A stretch of 64,000 nucleotides of DNA from Chloroflexota bacterium (GCA_027624075.1 JAQBUH010000012.1:1-64000), one strand, 5' to 3'; positions 52,738 through 61,764 are shown, counted from the stretch's first letter. Notes: generated from the sequence alone by a model not told the origin. Numbers and translations: made by a program.

Positions 52738-52911
52738 ATGCCGAAGAAAGCACGCAGGCCCAGATCCGATATGACGGTTGGAACCTTCTAAAAGAAGAAC
52801 AGCCTGCCGCCTGGAACGATGCGCAACGATGATGGTGGTGACACCCGAAGCGACAAGAAGATCGGCGCCGTCAGAGATGAGGCGCAGCGAAAGGCGAAGA
52901 AAAAGAAGTAG
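52738..52911 (+). pseudogene. Small Lys-rich gene interrupted by an in-frame TAA
   Basis: ATG 52738 follows a strong GAGGTGA at a 5-base distance. Codons 1-17 read MPKKARRPRSDMTVGTF, then TAA (52789-52791), then 39 more codons in the same frame reading KKNSLPPGTMRNDDGGDTRS and DKKIGAVRDEAQRKAKKKK before TAG (52909-52911). The composition before and after the TAA is the same (basic, Lys/Arg/Asp), so the stop looks like a point change in one 57-residue gene. A single-base change from GAA would make it. It could also be an assembly error or a readthrough site. No family is recognised. It is too short to be listed among long ORFs. Confidence 0.5.
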
Positions 52912-52930
52912 TTGCGCCGCCTGCTCCGGG

Positions 52931-53980
52931 TCAGTACTCGATGATCGCGCGGCCGAAGATCTCGCCCGCCTGCAGGTCGTTTGTCGCCTCGTTGATCTGG
53001 TCAAGCGTGTAGCGCTTCGTCACAAGCTGGTCCAGCGGGAACCTGCCGTCCTTATGCATCCGGAGGTACATGTTAAAGTCCTTGTCCGGGTACGTTGCGC
53101 CGAGCGATCCGCGGTACTGGCGCTGGTGGAACATGAAGTGGCCGGGGTCAATCGTCATCTCCTTGCCCGGCATCCCGATCAGCACCGCCATCCCGCCAGC
53201 GTTGTCTGCGCCTGGCCCGCCACCCCTGACCGAAGGCAGAATCTGCTCGTTCGTGATGCGCAGGCCGATGGCGTCGAAGGCGTAGTCCGCGCCGCCACCG
53301 GTTATCTCGTGAATCGCCTCGATCGGATTAACCTTCTTCGCGTTCACCGTGTGCGTCGCGCCGAACTTCTTCGCAAACTCCAGCTTCTTGTCATCGAGGT
53401 CCACCGCGATCACAGGATAGGCGTTGAGCAGCACCGCCATCCTGATCGCGGAAAGACCGACGCCCCCGACGCCGTAGACTACAACGGACTCCTCTGGCCT
53501 GACTTTAGCCGTGTGGAGCACCGCGCCTGCGCCGGTCAGCACGGCGCAGCCGACGATCGAGCTCAGGTCCTTCGGGTTGTCATCGTCGATCTTCACGACG
53601 TAACCGCCCCAGACGATCACGTCTTCGCCCCATGTGTACGTTGATCCGCTAAGAGGCTGCTCGTTCCAGGTTGCGCCGCCCGGCGCTGGAGCCCAGCGGC
53701 CGCGGATCGGCTCCCGCGGCACCCATGTGACGATAGCCATGTCGCCCTCTTTGAGGTGCGTCACGCCCTTGCCGACTGACGTCACAACACCTGTGCCCTC
53801 GTGGCCGAGAAGCGCTGGTGTTACCGTCTCCGGGTTGTGCATCTGGTGCAGCTGCGAGTGACAGACGCCGCTTGAGAACAGCTTGACGATCACCTGGTCG
53901 TCTTTTGGGTCCGGGATGTCGATCTCGTCCACGGTCAGCGGCTTACCGTGATGGGTGTGGATGGCGGCTCTGCTCTTCAT
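52931..53980 (-). CDS. Class III-like zinc alcohol dehydrogenase lacking the structural-zinc cysteines
   Basis: 349 residues. Catalytic zinc ligands are seen in GVCHSQLHQ (Cys), LLGHEGTGVV (His/Glu) and SIVGCAVLTGAGAVL (Cys). The NAD loop is VVVYGVGGVGLSAIRMA. The lobe that normally carries four Cys reads RGRWAPAPGGATWNEQPLSG and has none, so no structural zinc is bound. The family resembles mycothiol- or NDMA-dependent ADHs and crotonyl-type relatives. It oxidises an alcohol or thiol-aldehyde adduct. It is transcribed on its own. Confidence 0.82.
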   Translation of the reverse strand: MKSRAAIHTHHGKPLTVDEIDIPDPKDDQVIVKLFSSGVCHSQLHQMHNPETVTPALLGHEGTGVVTSVGKGVTHLKEGDMAIVTWVPREPIRGRWAPAPGGATWNEQPLSGSTYTWGEDVIVWGGYVVKIDDDNPKDLSSIVGCAVLTGAGAVLHTAKVRPEESVVVYGVGGVGLSAIRMAVLLNAYPVIAVDLDDKKLEFAKKFGATHTVNAKKVNPIEAIHEITGGGADYAFDAIGLRITNEQILPSVRGGGPGADNAGGMAVLIGMPGKEMTIDPGHFMFHQRQYRGSLGATYPDKDFNMYLRMHKDGRFPLDQLVTKRYTLDQINEATNDLQAGEIFGRAIIEY

Positions 53981-54255
53981 GGCGTTACTTCCTGGTCTCG
54001 CTCGGACCGCACGCTGGCGCGGCCGAGTCGCTCTTCTGGCGCATCTGTATATTCATGCCGGGCTGATGCGGGCCAAGTCTAACACCGGCAGCATTGGAGT
54101 TTGTACCCGTTGCGACCTGGCGATGCCGGACCGAGACGCTTCGAGCGGAGAGCGGTGATTGATCCGCCCGGACAACGGCAATCTGCTGCCAAAAGCTGCC
54201 AATAGAGGCAACTCTAATCCGCCGCCGTGGAGACTCGTCGAGTTCGCGCGGAACG

Positions 54256-55602
54256 CTAGCCAGCGAGCAGGTCGGTTATCGAGATGTCGCAGGCGCTGAG
54301 TGCGCCGAGTGCTGTGAGCGGGCTGACCGTTCCGGCCACGATACCCTGAAGGGTCTCAGCGCCGAGCTCTTCGATCATGCACTGCACCTGCTCAGCCGAG
54401 ATCGGGAGCGACTCGAAAACTGACGGGTCGATGGTTCTCGTCCTACCGCTGCCATCGGGGATGACGACCCCTCCACCACCGGCGCCGCCGCCGATCGAGC
54501 CGCTGCCGGCGCAGGCCGCAAGCGCCGAGGCGAGAGCAGGGTCTGAGGCGTCAATGGCTCCGACAGCGTAGCTGGAGACGAGCGACGTGCTGACTCCGTT
54601 GTCCGTCAGGCAAACGAGAAGATCTGTCGATATGACGGGCACGAGCGAGCCGCCTGATCCGCCGCCTGATCCGGAAGATGTGGAGCCTGCGGCGTCAAGA
54701 ATCTCTTGCAGATCGAGCCCACACGTGGACATTGCCGCAAACAGAGACGCTGCGCTGGTGAGGTCGGGCGTTGTGGAAGGGTCCTGCGCAAGCGCCATGA
54801 AGTCGGTAAGCGTCTCGGTGTCGAGTTCTGCAAACAGGCATGAGAACTGATCAGCGGAGATACCGGCCGACTCGAAGCTGTCGTCGTCAACCACTCCGCA
54901 GTCGATCAGATATGGCATGAACTCCCCGACGGCAAGCGGGTCCACAGTGCCGTCAGCGCCGAAGATGTTGGCGAACGTGGCCAGCCTGTCTGTGCCCGCG
55001 CTGTCGACTGCGCACTCCAGCGCGTCGATGCCGCCGAGTTACGTTATCTCGATGATTGACTGGTCGCCGCTTTCGAGAGCCTTGCGCTCCGCTGGCGAGA
55101 GACAGAACAGTGCCTGAAGAGTGCTGACTACCGTGTCCTGGCCGATCACCTGGCCACTGAACAGGCCGGCAAAATCTATGCCGTCTGTGTAACGGGTTAC
55201 GCAGGCAGTTGTCTCAGCGCTCAGGCCGCCGGTCTCGAGCTCAAGTTGACCGAGGACAACTCTCTGCACTGTGCTGTTGCTGATGCATGACCCGAGGACG
55301 CTCAGTTGCGTCCTGCTGATGCCTTCCGTGTTGTCTTCTGAAAGAGATACGAGTTCGGTCAACTCGTCAATACCACCGACTGCGCTCGACGCACAGTCCA
55401 CCTCAGCCGCCGGTAACGCGGCGAGAAAGCCTGCGGGGTCAGTCTGCGGATCGATACTGATCGCCAGCACAGGGACAGGCGTCGCTGTGGGAACGGGAGT
55501 ATTCGTTGGCGCGGGAGCCTTGGCCGATGCGCACGCGGCCAGTGCCGTCACCGCGGCGATGGAGATGAGTGCAACTGCCAGCCGGTTCTTTTTCAGTGAC
55601 AT
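54256..55602 (-). pseudogene. Repeat-containing lipoprotein gene broken by an in-frame TAA
   Basis: The front part (55602 to the TAA at 55039-55041) has a signal peptide with lipobox TALAACAS, a short Pro-Thr linker and about 140 residues. The same frame continues after the TAA for 31 codons (LGGIDALECAVDSAGTDRLA...), then through GTG 54945 to a stop at 54256. A degenerate repeat, ISxEQxxCxxxELxxETL ... LxALxxCDIxxxxLL, is seen at residues 54-100, 150-225 and 310-370 of the fused frame, crossing the stop. Each unit has paired Cys. Together this argues for one extracellular protein of about 448 residues, now split. Independent expression of the 229-residue rear part is possible but it would lack a signal. 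Confidence 0.6.
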
Positions 55603-55838
55603 ATCTAGAAGTGGTCCCTGCCAGCCGGGCGTGTGCCAGGTTCCGGTCGCCTGCCTCGGCTTGAAAGTTACAGACAGCGCCATACAAGCGCGGGTTTTAC
55701 CGTTTATGGTCTACGGGTCAACAATACGCCCGGACGCATTACCGGAGCATAGGTATTTCGGCACATGCGCCGCGTGATAACCGTAGACAGAGCACAGCCG
55801 CAACATCTACCCGCAAAGCCGCCAGCGGAGACGTACGT

Positions 55839-57074
55839 CTAGTCTGGCAGGCCCTGCAAGTGGCGTCTGAGCAGGCTGAGAGCGTGCATTGCGGCTCGCT
55901 GGCGGTCCGGCCGGCCGGACCCCGCGCTACGCACGTGTCTTGCACGGACCGAGTCTGCCGTCACCAGTGTCACGTAAGTCTCGCCGCGGCCCAGGTTTTC
56001 GGCCTGCTGGTCTCCCTCTGGCACGGCATGCACCGCAAGCCCGATCTCCGTCCCCGCCATATGCTTGATCGCCCGGGCGAGAGCGGCTGACCTGGCCGCG
56101 CCGTCAGGGAACGGCGGACGCTCGCCTCCGGAAATCGCCAGCCGGTCGAGCGCCTCGTTCGAGTTCAGGATGACACCTTCTGCGAAGAGCGGGCCAGCCG
56201 CCTCTCGCACCGCGTCCGCCACTGCGCCGGCGCTCAGGTCTTCGCAGGTTGCGATGGTGCTGTCCAGCTTTCTGAGCAGATCGCCGGTCACGCTGGCCAT
56301 CGTCTCTCCGTCAGTGGCGAACACATGGTCGCCCAGGAGCGACCGCACCTGTGTCTCAACAGGGTCGATGAGGAGTGACGCCTCAGCCTTCGTCCCTGCC
56401 CTGGCTGTAATGCGCACGTCGACCTGCCCCGGGTGGGCCAGCACACCGACAGTCGGGTTCTCCGACCCTGAGATCAACTCTCCGATTCGGTCGTCCACCG
56501 CGCTCTCTCCGATGTCCGCCACCTTGAGCACGCGGTAGTGGATGGTCTGGGTAAGCCCGAACTTTGCACGCAGGTATGGCAGGACCTCGTTGTCGAACAG
56601 CCACTTCATCTCGAACGGAACGCCGGGCAGGCTGATGACCACGCCTCTGGAGTCTTCGACGATGAAGGCGGGCGCCGTGCCGTTCGGGTTCTTCACTACG
56701 ATTGCGCCCTCAGGCACCATCGCCTGCCGCTCATTGTTCTTCGTAAGGATGAACCCGCGCTTCTGGAACCGCTCGCGTAGCTCAACGAGCGAAGGCTCAT
56801 GCGTCACGACGGCGCGGCCGGTCACATGAGCGACTGCCTCACGAGTCAGGTCGTCCTGCGTCGGACCAATCCCGCCGCCGGTGATCACGACGTCCGCACG
56901 CTCGAGCGCCGAGCCGATGATGGCCGTCATGCGGTCGAAGTTGTCTCCAACAGTCGTCTTGTAGAACAGGTTGACGCCGTTCTCCGCCAGCCGTTGCGCC
57001 ATCCACGACGCGTTCGTGTCGACTATCTGGCCAAGGAGCAGTTCGGACCCGATCGAGACAAGTTCTGCGTTCAT
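55839..57074 (-). CDS. cinA: CinA-family protein with degenerate amidase domain
   Basis: 411 residues from ATG 57074; the frame to 57203 adds 43 residues unlike CinA. The N-terminal MoCF/COG1058 domain is complete: MNAELVSIGSELLLGQIVDT, ITGGGIGPTQDDLTREAVA and VVISLPGVPFEMKWLF. The C-terminal nicotinamide-mononucleotide amidase domain is eroded. The ESCTGG motif with the catalytic serine reads EDLSAG, so the Ser is replaced by Asp and only later motifs (ILNSNEALDRLAIS) remain. Pyrophosphatase activity is possible and amidase activity is doubtful. SOS boxes lie 180-210 bp upstream. Confidence 0.85.
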   Translation of the reverse strand: MNAELVSIGSELLLGQIVDTNASWMAQRLAENGVNLFYKTTVGDNFDRMTAIIGSALERADVVITGGGIGPTQDDLTREAVAHVTGRAVVTHEPSLVELRERFQKRGFILTKNNERQAMVPEGAIVVKNPNGTAPAFIVEDSRGVVISLPGVPFEMKWLFDNEVLPYLRAKFGLTQTIHYRVLKVADIGESAVDDRIGELISGSENPTVGVLAHPGQVDVRITARAGTKAEASLLIDPVETQVRSLLGDHVFATDGETMASVTGDLLRKLDSTIATCEDLSAGAVADAVREAAGPLFAEGVILNSNEALDRLAISGGERPPFPDGAARSAALARAIKHMAGTEIGLAVHAVPEGDQQAENLGRGETYVTLVTADSVRARHVRSAGSGRPDRQRAAMHALSLLRRHLQGLPD

Positions 57075-57242
57075 TAATGTTCCAGTGGTTATGTGTTTGG
57101 CTGCAGATGTGGGACTACGCGTGTCGAGCGTGATGCTAAGGAGCGCGTCACGTCCGTTCCAGTGTTCGCCAGAGAAAGTAAGCGCAGGGGTTCCGGTGGT
57201 CAAGCGGGAACCGGTTTACCGGGAAAATCGAAAAAAGGGGAC

Positions 57243-57284
57243 TTGACATATTAGAACAGGTGTTCGATATTAGAACGCACGTTC
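57243..57284 (+). promoter_or_regulatory. SOS promoter with two perfect LexA boxes
   Basis: TTGACA (57243-57248) is followed by a 17-bp spacer and GATATT (57266-57271). GAACAGGTGTTC (57254-57265) lies inside the spacer, and GAACGCACGTTC (57273-57284) covers the expected transcription start. The centres are 19 bp apart, near two helix turns, so two LexA dimers would sit on the same face and block RNA polymerase. The rest of the 318-bp spacer (57075-57392) has no gene. It also holds loose repeats (CAGGTTCTGG, CAGGTTCCGG) at 57325-57355. Confidence 0.85.
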
Positions 57285-57392
57285 TAATATGTGAAGTCAG
57301 GGTGGCAGGATCGGAGGCGGTCCGGTCAGGTTCTGGTGGAGCCAGGTTCCGGTTGTGCCACCAGTTGTGCAAGTTGTAAAGGAGACGCTCTC

Positions 57393-58055
57393 ATGGTGAT
57401 GACTCTCGAACGGCGCGCTGTTGAATCTTCGATCGCGCCGCTCAAAGCTCCTGCGCCGAAGAGTAGTGGTGATCCGGGACACGCGCTGATGGCGTCTCTT
57501 CTCAGTCGCAGTCCAGCCACGTTCACCATCGAGACAGGGTCCGTTCATGACGTTACGGAGTTCGCCTCTCCGCTCAGGCTCTTTCTGCTGATAGCCGGAA
57601 GGATGTCAGGCGGTGTCTCCGCAACGGTGGCGCCGCACTTCTCTGAGGAGACTTACCCCGCGCTGCTGGACCTGGTCGGCAGGTTGGACAGTTCGGGGGC
57701 CTCCGACCTCTGGAGACCGGACGGCGGGCGGACCATTGCGGTTGGCGAAGCGCGCCACATGTTCATCAGCGCTGACATGCCGGTGGCTGAGAGGCCAGTC
57801 CGGCCAGCCCGGCCAGACAGGTTTCTTGAGGTGGTGGCTGCGCACAGGCTTTCTGCTGAGTGGTACCGGTCACGGGTTGCGCCGAAGCTTGTCGCCGGCT
57901 CGTTGGTCAGGGTTTTTTACGGTCGCCGAGGCGTGTCAGGCTCGGCGTTTGCCGCCGCCGACGCAGAGGCGATGGCTGAAGAGGCGATCACTGGCGAGCG
58001 CCGGCGGTTTTCGCTTTCGGGGCCGGCGGCGCAATCACTGGTGACAGGTAGCTAG
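57393..58055 (+). CDS. SOS-controlled protein of unknown function
   Basis: 220 residues from ATG 57393, with AAAGGAG 8 bases upstream. It begins with a basic, disordered 30 residues (MTLERRAVESSIAPLKAPAP), then a helical region with DPGHALMASLLSRSPATFTI, a middle DLWRPDGGRTIAVGEARHMF and a C-terminal helical part ending in AFAAADAEAMAEEAITGER. The linker RPVRPARPDR is coded by a 9-bp tract. No signal peptide, membrane helix or known catalytic motif is seen. It is the first gene behind the double LexA box, which suggests a role in DNA-damage tolerance, mutagenesis or cell-cycle arrest. Confidence 0.65.
   Translation: MVMTLERRAVESSIAPLKAPAPKSSGDPGHALMASLLSRSPATFTIETGSVHDVTEFASPLRLFLLIAGRMSGGVSATVAPHFSEETYPALLDLVGRLDSSGASDLWRPDGGRTIAVGEARHMFISADMPVAERPVRPARPDRFLEVVAAHRLSAEWYRSRVAPKLVAGSLVRVFYGRRGVSGSAFAAADAEAMAEEAITGERRRFSLSGPAAQSLVTGS
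57793..57819. repeat. 9-bp tandem tract, GGCCAGTCC x3
   Basis: GGCCAGTCC, GGCCAGCCC, GGCCAGACA, in frame in the SOS-controlled gene, coding RPVRPARPD. It belongs to the same family as the tracts at 85-124 and 39904-39948. Confidence 0.7.
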
Positions 58056-58102
58056 CGGCCGGGGACTCGTTCCCGCGGCCATTCCAGATCTGGAGCTTTG
58101 CC

Positions 58103-58504
58103 ATGATGATGACATTTGAGCCCGTGCGATCAGACACTCTCCCCGAGAACACCCGCTATGTGGATGATGGCTGCGAGGCGTCAGAGTCCTGCCTGACCTG
58201 TCCTCTCCCGATGTGTAAGTTCGACGATCCGGGCTGGATGCGCCGGGAGGACCGCGGCCAACGGGATGACGAGATCTTTCGTCTGCGCAAGGCAGGCATC
58301 TCCGTCCCCGAGCTGGCAAGGCAGTTCAGGGTGAGCACCCGCACGGTTCACCGCATCATTCAGCGCGGCGGATGCTCAGAGACGGCGACGGTAGACGCTG
58401 ACAGGGGTCCAGCGCTGTCTCTCCAGGAGCTGGCAGAACGGAGCATCATCAGGCGCAGGCCGTCGTTGCCCTCACTCTCCCTGGTGCTGCGGCGATCTGC
58501 CTGA
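58103..58504 (+). CDS. Small Cys-cluster plus helix-turn-helix protein
   Basis: 133 residues, GGAG 9 bases before the ATG. Residues about 24-45 contain a cysteine cluster, CEASESCLTCPLPMC (C-x5-C-x2-C-x4-C), which could bind zinc or an iron-sulfur cluster. Residues 57-90 form a recombinase/Hin-like helix-turn-helix (IFRLRKAGISVPELARQFRV, then STRTVHRIIQRG). The C-terminus is basic. It lies 47 bp after the unknown SOS gene, on the same strand, so the two form one damage-inducible unit. Its role could be DNA binding or regulation. Confidence 0.7.
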   Translation: MMMTFEPVRSDTLPENTRYVDDGCEASESCLTCPLPMCKFDDPGWMRREDRGQRDDEIFRLRKAGISVPELARQFRVSTRTVHRIIQRGGCSETATVDADRGPALSLQELAERSIIRRRPSLPSLSLVLRRSA

Positions 58505-58701
58505 GCCGAGGCTTGTGTCCCCGATGGCATTCGGCAGAGACGCCGCCGGCCCTGGTTTGACCGGTCTCCGTATCGCCTCCGCGTGATCCCACCCTTCGCA
58601 GCCTGCGTATTATTCGTCGCGGGAGTCTGGCCACCGCAGGGGCCGCCCGCAACTCACAGGCTGTATTCGCGCAGATTTTCACTGGCAAGGTGATAAGCAG
58701 G

Positions 58702-59982
58702 ATGTCCACCAACGAGCCTCAGCGTCCGAAGCTTCGTCCCGTCGATGCGCAGCGAGTCGAAAAAGACGGCGTTCGCTTCTTCGTCATCAAAGATCCCCGC
58801 CGGATCGCCAGGCAGGCTCTCATGGTCAGGGAAGAGCTTGGTCCTTTCCTGGCGCACGCAGACGGCGCCATGACCGTTGAGGAGATAATCACGGCAACTC
58901 GCGGCCGCGCAGGTAGTCCTATTGGAGATGGCGTCGGAGCTGTTCAGGACGAGGCGGTGAAAGAGCTGTTTGAGAGGCTCGACACGTTGTTCCTGCTCGA
59001 AGGCGAGCGGTACGACACCGAGACGGCGCGACAGCTTAGAGACTACAGAGCCGCCGACTTCCGCGTGCCGGCGCTTGAGGCGCAGGCGTACCCGGACGAC
59101 CCGGATGACCTGCTAGACCTGTTTGAGGGCTTCGCTCTTGATGTCTCAGATGACCAGCAGCCGTCAGGACGGATGCTGAAGGCTATCGTTACTCCCCATA
59201 TTGACTATGCACGCGGCGGCGACACGTACGCAGAGCTCTGGAGACACGCGGCGCCAGAGCTTGAGGATGTTGAGCTTGCAGTCGTTTTCGGAACGGACCA
59301 CAACGGCTCCGGCCCGCGCTTGACGCTGACCAGGCAGAGCTACGCAACGCCGTGGAATATCCTGCCAACGGATACCGAACTTGTTGGCAAGTTGGCGAAG
59401 ATCCTCGAGCGCGACCGAGGCGTAGAGAACCATCCGTTCGCAGACGAGTTCAACCACGTCGGAGAACATTCGGTTGAGCTGGCGTCTGTCTGGTTGAACT
59501 GGGCTGCGGGAGACCGGGCCGTGAAGATGCTCCCGATCCTTTGCGGCTCTCTTGGCGATTACGTGCTTGGAGACGGCTCACTCAGGGACGCCTCGCCAAC
59601 GGACCATCCGCAGATTGCGGACGCGATCGGTCTGTTGCAGCAGGTGGCCCGTCACAGGCGGACCGTGTTTGTCGCTGCGGCAGACCTCTCACACATCGGA
59701 CCCGCTTTCGGAGATGAGGACGAGGCTGACGACGAGACCCGAAAAGAGATTGAGGAGTACGACTCGGAACTGATGTCGGCCGTCATCAGGGGACGGCACG
59801 AAGACTTTCTGGAGGTGGTCCGCCGCGATGAAGACGATAGCCGGGTCTGCGGGCTGGCGCCGATATACATGACGCTCTGGGCGGCGGGGGCGTCAGATGG
59901 CCGGTGGATGGGCTACCAGCAGTGCGCGACAGATGAAAAGGGCGGCTCGTTTGTCTCGATTGCCGGAGGTCTTCTGTACTGA
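58702..59982 (+). CDS. AmmeMemoRadiSam system protein B (Memo family)
   Basis: 426 residues from ATG 58702 (or GTG 58690). The N-terminal 150 residues are an additional domain found with bacterial Memo proteins (FFVIKDPRRIARQALMVREE, MTVEEIITATR). The Memo domain follows, with likely iron-ligand residues in VTPHIDYARGG and VFGTDHNGSG, and Cys in SRVCGLAPIYMTLWA. Memo proteins often neighbour AMMECR1 and a radical-SAM protein. Those partners are not in the window. The biochemical role in bacteria is poorly known. Confidence 0.82.
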   Translation: MSTNEPQRPKLRPVDAQRVEKDGVRFFVIKDPRRIARQALMVREELGPFLAHADGAMTVEEIITATRGRAGSPIGDGVGAVQDEAVKELFERLDTLFLLEGERYDTETARQLRDYRAADFRVPALEAQAYPDDPDDLLDLFEGFALDVSDDQQPSGRMLKAIVTPHIDYARGGDTYAELWRHAAPELEDVELAVVFGTDHNGSGPRLTLTRQSYATPWNILPTDTELVGKLAKILERDRGVENHPFADEFNHVGEHSVELASVWLNWAAGDRAVKMLPILCGSLGDYVLGDGSLRDASPTDHPQIADAIGLLQQVARHRRTVFVAAADLSHIGPAFGDEDEADDETRKEIEEYDSELMSAVIRGRHEDFLEVVRRDEDDSRVCGLAPIYMTLWAAGASDGRWMGYQQCATDEKGGSFVSIAGGLLY

Positions 59983-60012
59983 GCGGCCATCCGGCGATAA
60001 AGGCCTGGACAT

Positions 60013-60708
60013 CTAGCCAGCGGGGTCTGCCGCCGTCGTGGACACGCCCATGTTGACGGTCATCCCGGTAACCAGATAGATGGCGCGCTCGGCTATGTTC
60101 GTCGCTCGGTCCGCCACGCGCTCCAGGTTGTGCGCAGCCCACAGCAGGTAAGTGGCACGTTCGACGTTATCAGGGCTCTGCTTCATCAGCTCTATGAGAT
60201 CGGCCTGGACCGTGTCGTACAGGACATCAACCTCGTCGTCTGATTTGCCGATTGACCTGGCCATCTGGGTCGCCTTCCGGCGGTCCCGCTCCACAAACGC
60301 CTCCAGGCTGTGCTTGAGCATATTCAGCGCGATATCGGCCATCCGCGGTATGTCAATCAACTCTTTGAGAGGCGGCTCGTTTCCCATGATGAGGCTGATC
60401 TTGGCGATCCCCTCGGCATAGTCGCCTATTCGCTCCAACTCACTGGCCACGAAGAGCGTGGACATGATCCTGCGGAGGTCAGACGCCATCGGCGCCTCCT
60501 TGCGCAAGAGGTCGATTGCCGCATCTTCGATCTTCTGCTCTTTGGTGTCGATGCGGTCGTCTTCATCGATCACGCGCTGAGACTTCTCGAGGTTCCGCTC
60601 CACAAGCCCTTCCAGCGCCGTGATGATCGCTGACTCGACAAGCCCGGCCATCATGATGATCTCTGCCTCAAGCTGGCTCAAGTCTCTGTCAAAATCTGCT
60701 CTTGCCAT
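60013..60708 (-). CDS. phoU: Phosphate transport regulator PhoU
   Basis: 231 residues. Two three-helix bundles each carry the E/D-rich metal motif: EDDRIDTKEQKIED in the first and GKSDDEVDVLYD in the second, with LERIGDYAEGIAK and NLERVADRATNIAERAIYL. It couples the Pst importer to phosphate signalling. It is downstream of pstB on the same strand, 60 bp away. No two-component phoB/phoR or pstSCA genes are in the window. Confidence 0.93.
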   Translation of the reverse strand: MARADFDRDLSQLEAEIIMMAGLVESAIITALEGLVERNLEKSQRVIDEDDRIDTKEQKIEDAAIDLLRKEAPMASDLRRIMSTLFVASELERIGDYAEGIAKISLIMGNEPPLKELIDIPRMADIALNMLKHSLEAFVERDRRKATQMARSIGKSDDEVDVLYDTVQADLIELMKQSPDNVERATYLLWAAHNLERVADRATNIAERAIYLVTGMTVNMGVSTTAADPAG

Positions 60709-60768
60709 CGTTACCTCCCCGACCGTACATGGCCGGACCTTGCCTGGCCGCCAGGACCATCATCGCCA

Positions 60769-61602
60769 TTAACCGATACGCCCTGTGACATACGCCTCTG
60801 TCCGCCGGTCCCTTGGCGTGTCGAAGATCTGACTGTTCGGGCCATACTCAATAAGCCGTCCGATGCGTTCCTCGCCGGCCATCAACACCGCCGCGTAGTC
60901 TGCAATCCGAGTGGCCTGTTGCATGTTGTGTGTGACGATCACGATGGTGTAGCTTGATGACAGCTCCGTGATCAGGTCTTCGATCGCCTGTGTTGATATC
61001 GGGTCAAGCGACGAGGCCGGCTCGTCCATCAACACGACCTCGGGGTCGACCGCCAGCGTGCGGGCGATACAGAGCCTTTGTTGCTGACCGCCTGAGAGAC
61101 TCAAGCCGTTATCTTTGAGCCTGTCTTTCACCTCGTCCCACAACGCGGCGCGACGGAGGGAGCGTTCAACAACCTCGTCCATGTCAACGTCCATTCCGTT
61201 GATGCGAGGCCCGAACGCGACGTTGTCATAGATGCTCTTTGGAAACGGGTTCGGGCGCTGGAACACCATACCGATGTTGAACCTGATCTCAGTGGCGTCC
61301 CGGTCAGGCGCATAGATGTTCGATCCGTTATAGATGACCTCGCCGGTCACGGTGGCGGCGGTAATCAGGTCGTTCATGCGGTTGAAACAGCGGATCAGCG
61401 TGCTTTTGCCGCATCCTGAGGGACCGATCAGGGCGATCACACTGTGCCGCGGCACCTGCATTGAGATGTTTTCGATCGCCAGCTTGTCCCCGTACCTGAC
61501 CGAGATGTCCCGCGCCTCTATCACCAGGTCTTCGCTGGCAAATGTCGTGATGTTCTCTTCGAGGCCTGCGTCAGTTATCGAAACCTGGTCGGTCTGGGTC
61601 AT
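60769..61602 (-). CDS. pstB: Phosphate ABC transporter ATPase PstB
   Basis: 277 residues from ATG 61602. A frame reaching 61743 has a low-complexity leader. Walker [21 protein letters not shown]-loop [17 protein letters not shown], signature LSGGQQQRL and Walker [13 protein letters not shown] are exactly PstB-like. An N-terminal extension of about 30 acidic residues precedes the core. It powers high-affinity phosphate uptake. The membrane and binding-protein genes are not beside it; the gene upstream is a glycoside hydrolase. Confidence 0.93.
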   Translation of the reverse strand: MTQTDQVSITDAGLEENITTFASEDLVIEARDISVRYGDKLAIENISMQVPRHSVIALIGPSGCGKSTLIRCFNRMNDLITAATVTGEVIYNGSNIYAPDRDATEIRFNIGMVFQRPNPFPKSIYDNVAFGPRINGMDVDMDEVVERSLRRAALWDEVKDRLKDNGLSLSGGQQQRLCIARTLAVDPEVVLMDEPASSLDPISTQAIEDLITELSSSYTIVIVTHNMQQATRIADYAAVLMAGEERIGRLIEYGPNSQIFDTPRDRRTEAYVTGRIG

Positions 61603-61764
61603 CGCATCTTTTCCATGATCGGAGACGAGGCTACGTGTTCGAGGCCAGGGGCCGCACTGATGCCCGCTATTTCCACAAGCACCAGATCTTAGGCGTGGAA
61701 CGTTAACACACGGTAAACGTGCACTGAGAGATTCTTCGGGCAAGAGTTAGGCTGTAGCAGGACG

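Noticed and set aside
52738-55602. Idea that TAA is reassigned to a sense codon
   Set aside because: Several well-recognised genes in the window, such as the iron permease and rsmI, end in TAA at the expected length.
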